Origin: Bacteroidales bacterium M5
Lineage (GTDB): Bacteria > Bacteroidota > Bacteroidia > Bacteroidales > Muribaculaceae
Direction: 5' to 3'
Length of the DNA: 30,941 nucleotides
Assembly: GCA_001689535.1 (NCBI GenBank)
Contig: LUJP01000099.1
Span: 1 to 30,941, forward strand
In this document: in pieces, positions 1 to 8,257 of the stretch
Layout of the letters: every line of letters begins with the position of its first letter
Position numbering within the stretch: position 1 is the stretch's first letter
Position numbers and translations under genes: made by a program
The notes under the pieces: generated by a model
Seen by the model: the letters and a program-made list of their open reading frames with translations, nothing else
The model's database searches: none
What the model was told of the DNA's origin: nothing

Positions 1-88
1 ACGGAACAACTAACTGAACACCCTATTTAATAAATATAGCTCGAAAACAACCAAACCCTAAAGCGAACTTTTTCATAAGCTATTTCCA

Positions 89-132
89 CTCACCGGCAGG
101 CATCATCCCGATACCTGCCGGTGAGTTTTTTT
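89..132 (+). terminator. Rho-independent terminator of an upstream gene
   Basis: A perfect 12-base stem (CTCACCGGCAGG at 89-100, CCTGCCGGTGAG at 114-125) with a 13-base loop is followed directly by seven T. It must end a gene lying left of the window. The rest of 133-238 is AT-rich and contains short near-repeats of ATTGGAATAATT. It presumably carries the promoter of the next gene, but I see no clear -7 box. Confidence 0.85.
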
Positions 133-238
133 GAATTATTGGAATAATTGGAGCAATTGGAATAATTTGAGTAAATTCGGGGAAATTATCCTGAGGGCGA
201 TTGATATGAGTGAGTTTTGCTATTAAATAAAAAACGAT

Positions 239-1417
239 ATGGAAAAAGTGACGAAATCTGGAAGGCTGCTGTCGGTAGACATTATGCGTGGTATTACTGT
301 GGGGGGAATGATACTGGTGAATAATCCGGGGTCGTGGAGCGATATCTATGCTCCGTTGCGGCATGCGGTGTGGAACGGCTTGACGCCGACCGACCTGGTG
401 TTCCCGTTCTTTATGTTTATAATTGGCGTGTCGATGTGTCTGTCGATGAGCAAGAATGGATTCAAGGCCGATGGTAAGGCTGTGCTGAAGATGCTGAAAC
501 GGTTCGTACTGATTTTCCTTATTGGCGTGGCTTTGGGCTGGCTCGGAACCTTCTGTGGCCGTCTCGCCTGTGGTCCGGCCGAGGGTGAGCAGCTGCCTTT
601 ATGGGCCAGGATAATCAATGCCGCCAACAGTTTTGACACGATTAGGATTCTCGGAGTGCTCCCTCGCCTTGCCCTATGCTATCTGTTCGGGTCGATTATA
701 GTGATGACTTTCCGGACTAAGACCGTGGTGTGGATCTCGGCGGGGCTTCTGGCGGTCTATTCGGTGATACTTATTTTCGGCAACGGCTATGAGTTCAGCG
801 AGAAAAATGTGCTGTATGTGGTTGACCATTATGTGTTGGGCGAGAAGCACCTTTACCGCGACAGCGTTGACGGAGTGACGCTTGCCTTTGATCCGGAGGG
901 GCTCCTTGGCACGCTGCCATCTGTTGCGCATGTGCTCATTGGTTTCTGCTGTGGCCTTGTGCTGATAAATAAAGATGACAAGAAGTCGAAGGCTCTCAAT
1001 CTGTTTACCGTTGGTTCGCTCCTGGCAATTGCCGGATTCCTGCTGAGCTACGGATTGCCCCTGAATAAGAAGATATGGTCGCCCACATTTGTACTGACCA
1101 CCTGCGGCCTGGCATCGTGCGTGCTTGCGCTCCTGACGGTGAGCATCGACATCCGCGGTAATAGAAAGGGCTGGTGGCCGGCCGAGGTGTTCGGCGTAAA
1201 TCCGCTTGCGCTGTATGTGCTGAGCGATGTTCTTGCCATTCTGTTGGGAACAGTGAAAATCGGCGGCGGTACAATCGGCGGCTCAGTCTATGAGGGACTG
1301 TGCGCGATTATACCGTGGCCTCATGCCGCCTCGCTCGCATTTGCAATACTTTTTGTGGCGCTGAACTGGGTGGTAGGCTATGTGCTTTACAAACGGAAAA
1401 TTTATATAAAGCTCTAA
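239..1417 (+). CDS. DUF5009 / HGSNAT-like multi-pass acyltransferase-family membrane protein
   Basis: The 392-residue protein has about ten hydrophobic segments. It opens with the signature of the COG4299 (DUF5009, heparan-alpha-glucosaminide N-acetyltransferase-like) family: RLLSVDIMRGITVGGMILVNN at about 9-29, then a loop with TPTDLVFPFFMFIIG near 50-64. Family members are thought to pass acyl groups across the membrane to sugars, and in Bacteroidota they are often linked to glycan or amino-sugar use. The substrate cannot be read here because no glycan genes lie next to it. The length fits the family (about 370-400). It stands alone, after a terminator and convergent with the small gene at 1437-1898, with only 19 bases between their ends. 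The ATG at 239 follows an AT-rich leader without a Shine-Dalgarno sequence. The family call is firm; the biochemical role is inferred. Confidence 0.85.
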   Translation: MEKVTKSGRLLSVDIMRGITVGGMILVNNPGSWSDIYAPLRHAVWNGLTPTDLVFPFFMFIIGVSMCLSMSKNGFKADGKAVLKMLKRFVLIFLIGVALGWLGTFCGRLACGPAEGEQLPLWARIINAANSFDTIRILGVLPRLALCYLFGSIIVMTFRTKTVVWISAGLLAVYSVILIFGNGYEFSEKNVLYVVDHYVLGEKHLYRDSVDGVTLAFDPEGLLGTLPSVAHVLIGFCCGLVLINKDDKKSKALNLFTVGSLLAIAGFLLSYGLPLNKKIWSPTFVLTTCGLASCVLALLTVSIDIRGNRKGWWPAEVFGVNPLALYVLSDVLAILLGTVKIGGGTIGGSVYEGLCAIIPWPHAASLAFAILFVALNWVVGYVLYKRKIYIKL

Positions 1418-1436
1418 GATATGGAAACGGACGCTG

Positions 1437-1898
1437 TTATGCGTTTTCAATCACGGCAATACGGTTGCGCCTGATTTTCACCGGGAGGTTATCGAGTTTC
1501 TCCATCACCTTGCGGGCTGCCTTTACGGGGCCTTCGGGGTCGATGTTGCGCACGGCTTCGGTCTCGGCCAGCGATGCCGCATAATTGTGGCGGTACTCCG
1601 TATTGAGCTTCCTCCAGTTGACGTCGCTGTAAAGTTCGGCCATGGTGCGGTCGAGCGGGAGGACGCCCTGAAGCATCATCACGGCTATAACGGGGTAGCC
1701 CGGGTAGCCGCGCCAGTAGGAAGCGTTGTCGTTGCTTGAATATTCGCGGTGGTCGGCGTCCCACTGTATGGTGTAGGTCTGGGTTCCGTCGCTTGAACGG
1801 ACGGTTGCCGTGCGCGCGGCTTCGTCGATATTCACGCGGCCGTCGGCAATCGCAGTCCATGCCTCATATACTTTCTCTTCAGGAGGTAACTTTTCCAT
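1437..1898 (-). CDS. Conserved-looking hypothetical protein, 153 aa
   Basis: I do not recognise the family. The protein is soluble-looking, with no signal peptide or membrane segment. It has a mixed alpha/beta middle containing ATVRSSDGTQTYTIQWDADH (about 49-68), an aromatic and glycine-rich patch YWRGYPGYPVIAVMMLQG (about 81-98), and a basic helical C-terminus. Codon and amino-acid usage look like a real gene, and no better frame exists on either strand. It ends convergently with the DUF5009 gene and starts back-to-back with tsaC; the 1899-1990 interval would hold both promoters. The start at 1898 is the only good ATG. It gives a protein beginning MEKLPPEEKVYEAW, where helix formation starts at once. 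The function is unknown. Confidence 0.65.
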   Translation of the reverse strand: MEKLPPEEKVYEAWTAIADGRVNIDEAARTATVRSSDGTQTYTIQWDADHREYSSNDNASYWRGYPGYPVIAVMMLQGVLPLDRTMAELYSDVNWRKLNTEYRHNYAASLAETEAVRNIDPEGPVKAARKVMEKLDNLPVKIRRNRIAVIENA

Positions 1899-1970
1899 AT
1901 TGAAATATTTTGTTCGTTATTAAAACAATCCCCGCGGCGGTTTGGTGGACGAATCCTGTAAAAAATTCGC

Positions 1971-2001
1971 TTGCCCACAACGTCAAATAGTATTATCTTT
2001 G
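1971..2001 (+). promoter_or_regulatory. Bacteroidota-type promoter of tsaC
   Basis: A TTG at 1971-1973 and TATCTTTG at 1994-2001 are separated by 20 bases, matching the -33 TTTG / -7 TAnnTTTG layout known for Bacteroides. The box lies inside what would be an upstream TTG-initiated extension of tsaC. This argues that translation begins at one of the ATGs at 2016, 2022 or 2028. Confidence 0.6.
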
Positions 2002-2015
2002 CTTCCAAACATTCC

Positions 2016-2591
2016 ATGCCGATGACAATGAAGGAAGACATAGCGCGCGCGCTGGCCGTGTTACGCAGCGGAGGCGTGATTCTTTATCCCACCGACACGG
2101 TATGGGGTATAGGGTGCGACGCCACATCAAGTGAGGCCGTAAGAAAGGTGTTTGAAATCAAGCGCAGGCCTGAATCGAAGGCGCTGATATCGCTTGTAGG
2201 GTCTGAGGAGATGCTTGAGAGAGCCATCGGACGCCGTATGCCGCAAAGCGTGGTGGATTTTATCCGTAAAGCTCCCCGCCCGGCAACGGTGGTCTACGAT
2301 GACGTGAAGGGCCTCGCTCCCGAGCTGCTTGCCTCGGACAGCAGCGCTGGAATCAGGCTGACCGGCGAGGAGTATTCCTCGCAGCTATGCCTTGCGCTCG
2401 GACGTCCGCTAGTATCCACCTCCGCCAATATAAGCGGAACACCCGCACCGGCCATCTTCAGCGAGATTCCTCAGGAGATTATCGACGCCGTTGATTATGT
2501 GGCCCGATGGCGGCGCGACGATACCGGCCGCGCGTTGCCTTCGATGGTAGTAAAGGCCTCCGGCGATACCATGACCATACTCCGGCCCTGA
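2016..2591 (+). CDS. tsaC: L-threonylcarbamoyladenylate synthase (TsaC/Sua5/YrdC family)
   Basis: This enzyme makes threonylcarbamoyl-AMP from threonine, bicarbonate and ATP, the first step of t6A37 modification of ANN-decoding tRNAs. The YrdC fold is clear. It shows GGVILYPTDTVWGIGCDAT near the N-terminus, then IKRRPESKALISLV, a PRPATVVYDD strand, and RPLVSTSANISGTPAP, the STSAN nucleotide-binding motif. At about 190 residues it is the short form (TsaC) without the Sua5 C-terminal domain. A TTG start at 1971 would extend the frame, but that stretch contains the promoter boxes. I take the ATG at 2016; 2022 or 2028 are equally possible. It is followed after 34 bases by the ClC channel gene, so the two are probably co-transcribed. 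Confidence 0.93.
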   Translation: MPMTMKEDIARALAVLRSGGVILYPTDTVWGIGCDATSSEAVRKVFEIKRRPESKALISLVGSEEMLERAIGRRMPQSVVDFIRKAPRPATVVYDDVKGLAPELLASDSSAGIRLTGEEYSSQLCLALGRPLVSTSANISGTPAPAIFSEIPQEIIDAVDYVARWRRDDTGRALPSMVVKASGDTMTILRP

Positions 2592-2625
2592 TTCTCTCCG
2601 CGGCCAAACATTCATTTCTTGACTA

Positions 2626-4428
2626 ATGACACAGAAACTTCATAATATAACCAATGCCATACACGAGGGATTCCTCGGGGCGCTCCTATGGCGAGAAAAG
2701 CACGTGAAGGAACGTACCTTTGTGGTGATTCTGGCGCTGATAGTGGGGCTTTTCGGCGGTTTCGCCGCTCTGATACTTAAGGGACTGATACATCTCATAT
2801 CGTCCACCCTTACGTCGTATCTCACCGTGGACAGCGGCAATATCCTCTTCTTCATATATCCGGCGCTGGGCATACTCGTGACGGTGCTTTTTGTGAAATA
2901 CGTGGTGCGACACAACATATCTCACGGTGTGACGCGTGTGCTTTATGCCATATCCCAGAACAAAAGTCGCCTGAAACGTCACAACATGTATTCGTCGATG
3001 ATAGCCAGTTCCATCACCATCGGATTCGGCGGCTCGGTGGGTGCCGAGGGCCCTATAGTTTACACCGGCGCCGCCATTGGTTCCACCATAGGGCAGATGT
3101 TCAGGATGTCGCCAAGAGTGCTCATGATTATGGTGGGATGCGGAGCCGCTGCCGGAATCGCCGGCATATTTAAGGCTCCGATAGCGGGAATGCTTTTCAC
3201 CATAGAGGTGCTGATGGTCGACCTGACCAGCGTGTCGATCATGCCGCTGCTTATCTCGTCGATTACCGGAGCGGTGGTGGCTTACGTATTCACGGGTTAT
3301 GACGCTGAATTCTATTTCCTCCAGAGCGAGGTGTTCGTCACTTCCCGAATTCCTTACGTGGTGCTGCTGGGCGTGTTCTGCGGACTTGTGTCGCTTTACT
3401 TCACACGCGTCATGAATATGATGGAAAACTTCTTCGGGCGCATGAAAAACATCTGGCTCAAGATGCTCATAGGATGTGGCATACTTTCGTGTCTGATATT
3501 CCTTTTTCCGCCGCTGTATGGCGAAGGCTACGGCGCCATCATATCGCTTCTGAGCGGCAATACGGCCGCCATAATGGACGGCTCGCTGTTCTATTCCGAC
3601 CGTGAAACCGTATGGGTGATATCCGTGTTCATAGGCATGATTATTCTCACTAAGGTTATCGCTACATCCTCCACTACCGGAGCTGGAGGAGTGGGCGGTA
3701 CTTTCGCGCCCTCGCTTTTTGTGGGCTGCATGGCGGGATTTTTCTTCGCCTATACCATCAATGCCGCTTTCGGACTGGACCTCTCGGTGAAAAACTTCGC
3801 ATTGCTCGGTATGGCCGGGGTGATGGCGGGTGTAATGCATGCTCCGCTCATGGGGCTCTTCCTTACGGCCGAACTTACCGGCGGTTTCGAGCTCTTTCTC
3901 CCGCTGCTCATAGTGGCGGCGCTGAGCTATGGTACCATCAAGATGTTTGAGCCTTACAGCATTTATGCCATGCGACTGGCACAGCGCGGCGAACTCCTGA
4001 CCCATCATAAGGACAAGGCAGTGCTCACACTGCTGAAAATAGATAATGTGATAGAATCGGATTTCCTGCCGGTGCGGCCGGAGATGGATTTGCGCGAGAT
4101 GGTGAAAGTCATCTCTCAGTCCAGCCGCAATCTCTTCCCAGTCCTCGACAAAGAAGGAATGCTTCTCGGCGTGGTTCAGCTCGATGACATTCGCAACATC
4201 ATGTTCCGCCCCGACCTCTATCGCAGAATGTATGTGGATAAATTCATGAGCATGCCTCCCGCCAAGATTGAAATCGGTGACTCGATGGAGTGCGTGATGA
4301 AGACGTTTGACGATACCGGGGCCTGGAACCTGCCGGTAGTCGACCAAGGAAAGTATGTGGGCTTTGTGTCGAAATCAAAAATATTCAACTCTTACCGCCG
4401 CGTACTCCGCCATTACTCCGAAGATTGA
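2626..4428 (+). CDS. ClC-family chloride channel/transporter with C-terminal CBS pair
   Basis: This 600-residue inner-membrane anion channel or Cl-/H+ antiporter has the ClC core at about 30-450. The motif GSVGAEGPIVYTG carries the gating glutamate at residue 141 (the GxEGP motif). GTFAPSLFVG at 358-367 is the GxFxP anion-binding motif. The C-terminal cytoplasmic part (about 465-595) reads as two CBS domains, with PVLDKEGMLLGVVQLDD in the first and LPVVDQGKYVGFVSKSK in the second. Such pairs usually bind adenine nucleotides and tune gating. The usual proton glutamate (E203 of the E. coli protein) cannot be assigned with confidence by eye, so channel versus exchanger is open. It sits 34 bases after tsaC, a pairing common in Bacteroidales as far as I recall. 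The 4429-4577 gap that follows contains the gdhA promoter. Confidence 0.92.
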   Translation: MTQKLHNITNAIHEGFLGALLWREKHVKERTFVVILALIVGLFGGFAALILKGLIHLISSTLTSYLTVDSGNILFFIYPALGILVTVLFVKYVVRHNISHGVTRVLYAISQNKSRLKRHNMYSSMIASSITIGFGGSVGAEGPIVYTGAAIGSTIGQMFRMSPRVLMIMVGCGAAAGIAGIFKAPIAGMLFTIEVLMVDLTSVSIMPLLISSITGAVVAYVFTGYDAEFYFLQSEVFVTSRIPYVVLLGVFCGLVSLYFTRVMNMMENFFGRMKNIWLKMLIGCGILSCLIFLFPPLYGEGYGAIISLLSGNTAAIMDGSLFYSDRETVWVISVFIGMIILTKVIATSSTTGAGGVGGTFAPSLFVGCMAGFFFAYTINAAFGLDLSVKNFALLGMAGVMAGVMHAPLMGLFLTAELTGGFELFLPLLIVAALSYGTIKMFEPYSIYAMRLAQRGELLTHHKDKAVLTLLKIDNVIESDFLPVRPEMDLREMVKVISQSSRNLFPVLDKEGMLLGVVQLDDIRNIMFRPDLYRRMYVDKFMSMPPAKIEIGDSMECVMKTFDDTGAWNLPVVDQGKYVGFVSKSKIFNSYRRVLRHYSED

Positions 4429-4455
4429 TTCTCCATTTATGGATATCTGCTTGCT

Positions 4456-4489
4456 TTTTGCTTGAAAGATGTGAATTTTTCAAGCAAAA
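4456..4489. repeat. 11-base perfect inverted repeat next to the gdhA promoter
   Basis: TTTTGCTTGAA (4456-4466) and TTCAAGCAAAA (4479-4489) are perfect complements separated by 12 bases. The right arm ends two bases before the gdhA -33 TTTG. There is no T-run after it, so it is a weak terminator for the ClC gene at best. An operator for gdhA is the other possibility. Confidence 0.6.
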
Positions 4490-4491
4490 GG

Positions 4492-4522
4492 TTTGATGAA
4501 TCGCAATTAAAGCGTATTTTTG
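4492..4522 (+). promoter_or_regulatory. Strong Bacteroidota-type promoter of gdhA
   Basis: TTTG at 4492-4495 and TATTTTTG at 4515-4522 are separated by 19 bases, a textbook match to the primary-sigma consensus of Bacteroides. Transcription would start near 4530, giving a leader of about 50 bases before the ATG at 4578. Confidence 0.75.
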
Positions 4523-4577
4523 TGGCGAAAGAGTCTAAATGGCTTGCGTTTTGTAAACTTTAATTAGCGATTGTTTG

Positions 4578-5915
4578 ATGAAAGCAGCAGAATTGCTTGA
4601 CGACCTGCGCCGTCGGTTTCCCAACGAACCGGAGTATCTGCAGGCAGTTGAGGAGGTGGTGACCTCCATCGAGGATGTGTATAACGAATATCCGGAATTC
4701 GAGCGTTACAATCTTATTGAACGCCTGTGCATCCCTGACAGGGTGTTTGCGTTCCGTGTGTCGTGGGTAGATGACAAGGGGCGCGTGCGCAACAACATGG
4801 GCTACCGTATCCAGCACAACAATGCCATCGGGCCGTATAAGGGCGGTATCCGTTTCCACAGCTCGGTAAATCTCTCCATTCTTAAATTCCTTGCATTCGA
4901 GCAGACGTTCAAGAACTCCCTCACCACTCTTGCCATGGGTGGCGCCAAGGGCGGCAGCGACTTCTCGCCCAGAGGCAAGAGCGATATGGAAGTGATGCGT
5001 TTCTGCCAGGCTTTCATCCAGGAACTTTGGCGCCAGATAGGCCCAGACACCGATGTGCCTGCTGGTGACATAGGCGTAGGAGGCCGTGAGGTGGGCTACA
5101 TGTATGGCATGTACAAGAAAATGGCCCGTGAGAATACAGGAACATTCACCGGCAAGGGAATGGAATTTGGTGGATCGCTCATACGTCCCGAGGCTACTGG
5201 TTTCGGCAACGTCTATTTCCTTCAGGAGATGTTGGCTACCCGAGGCATAGAACTTGCGGGAAAACGCGTGGCGATATCCGGCTCAGGCAATGTGGCCACC
5301 TACACGGCTCTGAAGCTTGTGGAACTCGGCGCGAAAGTAGTGTCGCTGAGCGACAGTGACGGCACGGTGGTGATACCCGACGGAATAACCGACGAGCAGC
5401 TCCGCTTTGTGTTCAAGCTTAAAAACGAATACCGTGGCCGTATCAGCGAGTTTGCCGAGGAATACGAGCTTCCGTATTATCCGGGCGAGCGGCCGTGGCA
5501 CAGAGTGAAGTGCGACATAGCCATGCCGTCGGCCACCCAGAACGAGATTGACGGCGATGATGCCTGCGCGCTCCTGAAAGGCGGATGTTTCGCCGTGAGC
5601 GAGGGTGCCAACATGCCTTCGACTCCCGACGCCATAAAGGAATTTATAGCCGCGCGCATACTCTATGCTCCCGGAAAGGCAGCAAATGCCGGCGGAGTGT
5701 CTGTGTCGGGTCTGGAAATGGCTCAGAATTCGCAGAAACTCTCATGGACGGCCGAAGAGGTCGACAGTCGCCTTCGCCAGATAATGAAAGGCATTCATCA
5801 GCAGTGTGAGCTTTACGGCAAAGAGGCTGACGGTTATACCAACTATGTGAAAGGCGCCAATGTGGCAGGCTTCATGAAAGTGGCCCGCGCCATGATGGCC
5901 CAGGGTATTCTCTGA
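4578..5915 (+). CDS. gdhA: Glutamate dehydrogenase, hexameric NADP-type
   Basis: Catalyses reductive amination of 2-oxoglutarate with ammonium to glutamate, a main ammonium-assimilation route in gut Bacteroidales. The 445-residue length matches the GdhA hexamer class. Visible signatures are NNAIGPYKGGIRFH (substrate lysine 88), MGGAKGGSDFSPRGKS (catalytic lysine 124), PAGDIGVGGREVGYMYG (catalytic Asp 164) and the Rossmann glycine motif GSGNVATYTALKLVELGA. After the second beta strand the sequence is SDSDG rather than an acidic NAD-type pocket. This favours NADP(H), though cofactor choice is not certain from sequence. The ATG at 4578 was chosen; an in-frame TTG one codon earlier is less likely. 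It is monocistronic, with its own promoter, an upstream inverted repeat and a downstream terminator. Confidence 0.97.
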   Translation: MKAAELLDDLRRRFPNEPEYLQAVEEVVTSIEDVYNEYPEFERYNLIERLCIPDRVFAFRVSWVDDKGRVRNNMGYRIQHNNAIGPYKGGIRFHSSVNLSILKFLAFEQTFKNSLTTLAMGGAKGGSDFSPRGKSDMEVMRFCQAFIQELWRQIGPDTDVPAGDIGVGGREVGYMYGMYKKMARENTGTFTGKGMEFGGSLIRPEATGFGNVYFLQEMLATRGIELAGKRVAISGSGNVATYTALKLVELGAKVVSLSDSDGTVVIPDGITDEQLRFVFKLKNEYRGRISEFAEEYELPYYPGERPWHRVKCDIAMPSATQNEIDGDDACALLKGGCFAVSEGANMPSTPDAIKEFIAARILYAPGKAANAGGVSVSGLEMAQNSQKLSWTAEEVDSRLRQIMKGIHQQCELYGKEADGYTNYVKGANVAGFMKVARAMMAQGIL

Positions 5916-5959
5916 TTTCTTACAGCGTAGAATAGTCCTCTTTCAGGACGAAATTTAAG

Positions 5960-5998
5960 GCGGTGTGCCGGGATTCTTCTTCCGGCATACCGCTTTTT
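5960..5998 (+). terminator. Rho-independent terminator of gdhA
   Basis: GCGGTGTGCCGG (5960-5971) pairs with CCGGCATACCGC (5982-5993) over 12 positions with one G-U wobble, then five T. It lies 45 bases after the gdhA stop. Confidence 0.85.
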
Positions 5999-6059
5999 CG
6001 AATATTTTGACCATATCTGGGGCAATGCAGAAATAAGGTTGAAAAATATAGGGTGAAAG

Positions 6060-6183
6060 TTTAATTTTAGAGTAGAAGGTCGACGGCCGGAGTCCGACGC
6101 TCCCAGGTCCGCAGGGAAAGTCGATATCCTTATGGACGGTGAAATTGGTGGCGATAAGGATATCGCCACTCGGCGGCGCCGCC
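6060..6183. other. Gene-free segment with competing hairpins; possible structured RNA or operator
   Basis: No convincing gene lies between 5999 and 6285. This part is GC-rich and unusually self-complementary. CGATATCCTTAT (6122-6133) pairs perfectly with ATAAGGATATCG (6154-6165). The same right arm also forms a tighter hairpin, GGCGATA (6150-6156) with TATCGCC (6161-6167) around AGGA. GGCGGCGCCGCC (6172-6183) is a perfect palindrome. The first two hairpins exclude each other. The likely promoter of the next gene lies further right (6231-6238), so this is not simply that gene's leader. It could be a small RNA, an operator region or a decayed repeat. I recognise no RNA family. Confidence 0.35.
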
Positions 6184-6230
6184 TTAACGCATTCCTATAT
6201 TCGCTATTATGTTTCGTCGAATATTCTTCG

Positions 6231-6238
6231 TATATTTG
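6231..6238 (+). promoter_or_regulatory. Probable -7 element for the lptF/G-ribBA operon
   Basis: TATATTTG matches TAnnTTTG and lies 48 bases upstream of the ATG at 6286. TTTC at 6212-6215 is a poor and slightly close -33 candidate, so this rests on the -7 element and position only. Confidence 0.45.
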
Positions 6239-6285
6239 CAGGCCGGAAATATAAACTGTTAGACTGAACGTTTAGACCGGTCAGT

Positions 6286-8247
6286 ATGATGATAAAAATC
6301 AAGCGCCTTTACCTTTTCATGCTGCAGAGTTTCGTACCTCTGTTTGTCATGACGTTCTTCATCTGCCTGTTCATAGTGCTGATGCAGTTCCTGTGGCGCT
6401 ATATCGACGATCTTGTAGGAAAAGGTCTGGGTGTGGATGTGATTGCGGAGCTGTTTTTCTATGCGGCCCTCACAATGATACCCATGGCGCTCCCGCTCGC
6501 CATACTTCTTGCTTCGCTTATGACCTTCGGCAATCTGGGTGAGCGTTTTGAGCTGACTGCCATGAAGGCCTCAGGAATCTCGCTGCTGAAGGTCATGAGT
6601 CCGCTGATAGTGCTGATGGTGATTATATCCATTGCCGCCTTCTTTTTCCAGAACAATGTGCTTCCGGTGGCCCAGACAAAGATGTGGACCCTGCTTTATT
6701 CCATGAGGCAGAAATCGCCGGAACTCGAGATCCCCGAAGCCGTGTTCTATGATCAGATTCCCGGCTATAATCTCTATGTGGAGAAAAAGAACCGCGACAC
6801 CGGAACGCTCTACGACATAATGATATATGATGTGTCGAAGGGTTTTGACAATGCCAGCATAATCCTTGCCGATTCCGGCCGTCTGGCCATGACTGAGGAC
6901 AAGACACACCTGTTTCTGAAACTGTGGAACGGTGAATCCTTTGAAAATCTCAAGGAGGCGGGGCAGTCGATGGGAAATGTGCCTTATCGCCGCGAGACGT
7001 TTGACGACAAGGAGATTCTTGTGGCTTTCGATGCCAATTTCAACCGAATGGACGAGGACGGGATGCGTAACCAGTATGTGGGCAAGAATATATCCGAACT
7101 CCAGGCCACGATAGATTCGGTTTCGCTGAGGGTTGACAGCATCGGACGTACTTATGGAACGGAAATGCGGCAGATGCGCCGGTTTGGCGTGCAGCCTTAC
7201 CGCGTGGAGTATGATTCCGCGGGGGTGATGCGTTCGACGCTTGTGCCCGACGTGAAGATTGCCAGGACCATGAATGTCGATTCCATGCTCCGTGGCAGTT
7301 CGTCGGCCTCCAATCTCAATTATATAAATCAAGCTCTGAACCGTGCGAAGCGACAGAAGCAGGACTTCGAGTTCAAGGGTCTGATGCTTCAGGACGACCG
7401 CAAGACCATACGCCGTCACGCCATAGAGCTGCAGAAGAAATTCACCCTTTCGTTCGCCTGCATAATATTCTTCTTTATCGGCGCGCCGCTGGGCGCCATC
7501 ATACGCAAGGGTGGTCTGGGCATGCCGCTTGTGATATCGGTGTTCCTGTTCATATTCTACTTCATAATTGACAATACCGGTTATAAGATGGCCCGTGAAG
7601 GCAAAATGCCTGTATGGGAAGGAATGTGGCTCAGCTCTGCCGTACTGCTCCCGCTCGGCATATTCTTTACCTATAAGGCCATGCGTGACTCCGCGGTGTT
7701 CAACAAGGATGCTTACGTGACTTTCTTCCGTCGGCTCGCCGGCATGCGCGAGAAACGCAGTATGGAGATAAAGGAGCTGGTGATGGTGGATGTGAATCCC
7801 ACGGAGGCACTTACTCTTCTTTACCGTCTGCGCCAGACCGACAAGGAATTTCTGGAGCGGAATCCGAAGCGTATAAGTTTCCTGAGATACTGGCTCAAAG
7901 GCTATGACACGGCAGAACTGCGGCAGGTGTCGCAGACGCTGGAGTCGGTAGTGGGCTATCTATCAAATTCACGCAACAAAAAGGTGATGAACCTTCTTAA
8001 CGAATATCCGTTTATACGGAATCTCTGGCTTTACCGTCCGGCTTCAAAAAAATGGGTGGGATACTGCATGATGGCCATTCTTCCTCTGTCGCTGCCTGTG
8101 TATTTCGCGGGACTGAGACATCTGAGGATTCTCAGGGAAGAACTGGAAAAAGTGGCCTCGGTTACCGACCAGCTGATAGCTTTGGGCGAGGGCCTCGAAA
8201 GCAAAGGAATGAATCCGGGCGTCCCAGCAGCCCCTGAAAAAGATTAA
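6286..8247 (+). CDS. LptF/LptG-family (YjgP/YjgQ) lipopolysaccharide-export permease
   Basis: An inner-membrane permease of the Lpt ABC exporter, which extracts LPS from the inner membrane and passes it to the periplasmic bridge. The N-terminus has three membrane segments (about 15-40, 58-82, 100-122), with the family stretch ALTMIPMALPLAILLASLMTFGNLGERFELTAMKASGIS. A long periplasmic region follows (about 125-395). Three more membrane segments lie around 400-480, including FFFIGAPLGAIIRKGGLGMPLVIS, typical of LptF/G. At 653 residues it is much longer than the Proteobacterial proteins (about 360). The extra C-terminal part (about 485-653) ends with another hydrophobic segment near 603-620. 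I believe such long forms are usual in Bacteroidota. ATGs at 6286 and 6289 are equivalent. It is followed after 10 bases by ribBA, so the two form an operon. Whether it acts as LptF or LptG cannot be decided. Confidence 0.9.
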   Translation: MMIKIKRLYLFMLQSFVPLFVMTFFICLFIVLMQFLWRYIDDLVGKGLGVDVIAELFFYAALTMIPMALPLAILLASLMTFGNLGERFELTAMKASGISLLKVMSPLIVLMVIISIAAFFFQNNVLPVAQTKMWTLLYSMRQKSPELEIPEAVFYDQIPGYNLYVEKKNRDTGTLYDIMIYDVSKGFDNASIILADSGRLAMTEDKTHLFLKLWNGESFENLKEAGQSMGNVPYRRETFDDKEILVAFDANFNRMDEDGMRNQYVGKNISELQATIDSVSLRVDSIGRTYGTEMRQMRRFGVQPYRVEYDSAGVMRSTLVPDVKIARTMNVDSMLRGSSSASNLNYINQALNRAKRQKQDFEFKGLMLQDDRKTIRRHAIELQKKFTLSFACIIFFFIGAPLGAIIRKGGLGMPLVISVFLFIFYFIIDNTGYKMAREGKMPVWEGMWLSSAVLLPLGIFFTYKAMRDSAVFNKDAYVTFFRRLAGMREKRSMEIKELVMVDVNPTEALTLLYRLRQTDKEFLERNPKRISFLRYWLKGYDTAELRQVSQTLESVVGYLSNSRNKKVMNLLNEYPFIRNLWLYRPASKKWVGYCMMAILPLSLPVYFAGLRHLRILREELEKVASVTDQLIALGEGLESKGMNPGVPAAPEKD

Positions 8248-8257
8248 ACACCGATAT

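Noticed and set aside
1971..2015. TTG-initiated N-terminal extension of tsaC
   Set aside because: It contains a well-spaced -33/-7 promoter, and the family starts at about the ATGs at 2016-2028.
2686..4347. 553-codon open frame on the - strand
   Set aside because: It lies fully antisense to the ClC channel gene. Its composition (very rich in His, Arg, Glu, Tyr) is that of a shadow of a membrane-protein frame, and no family is recognisable.
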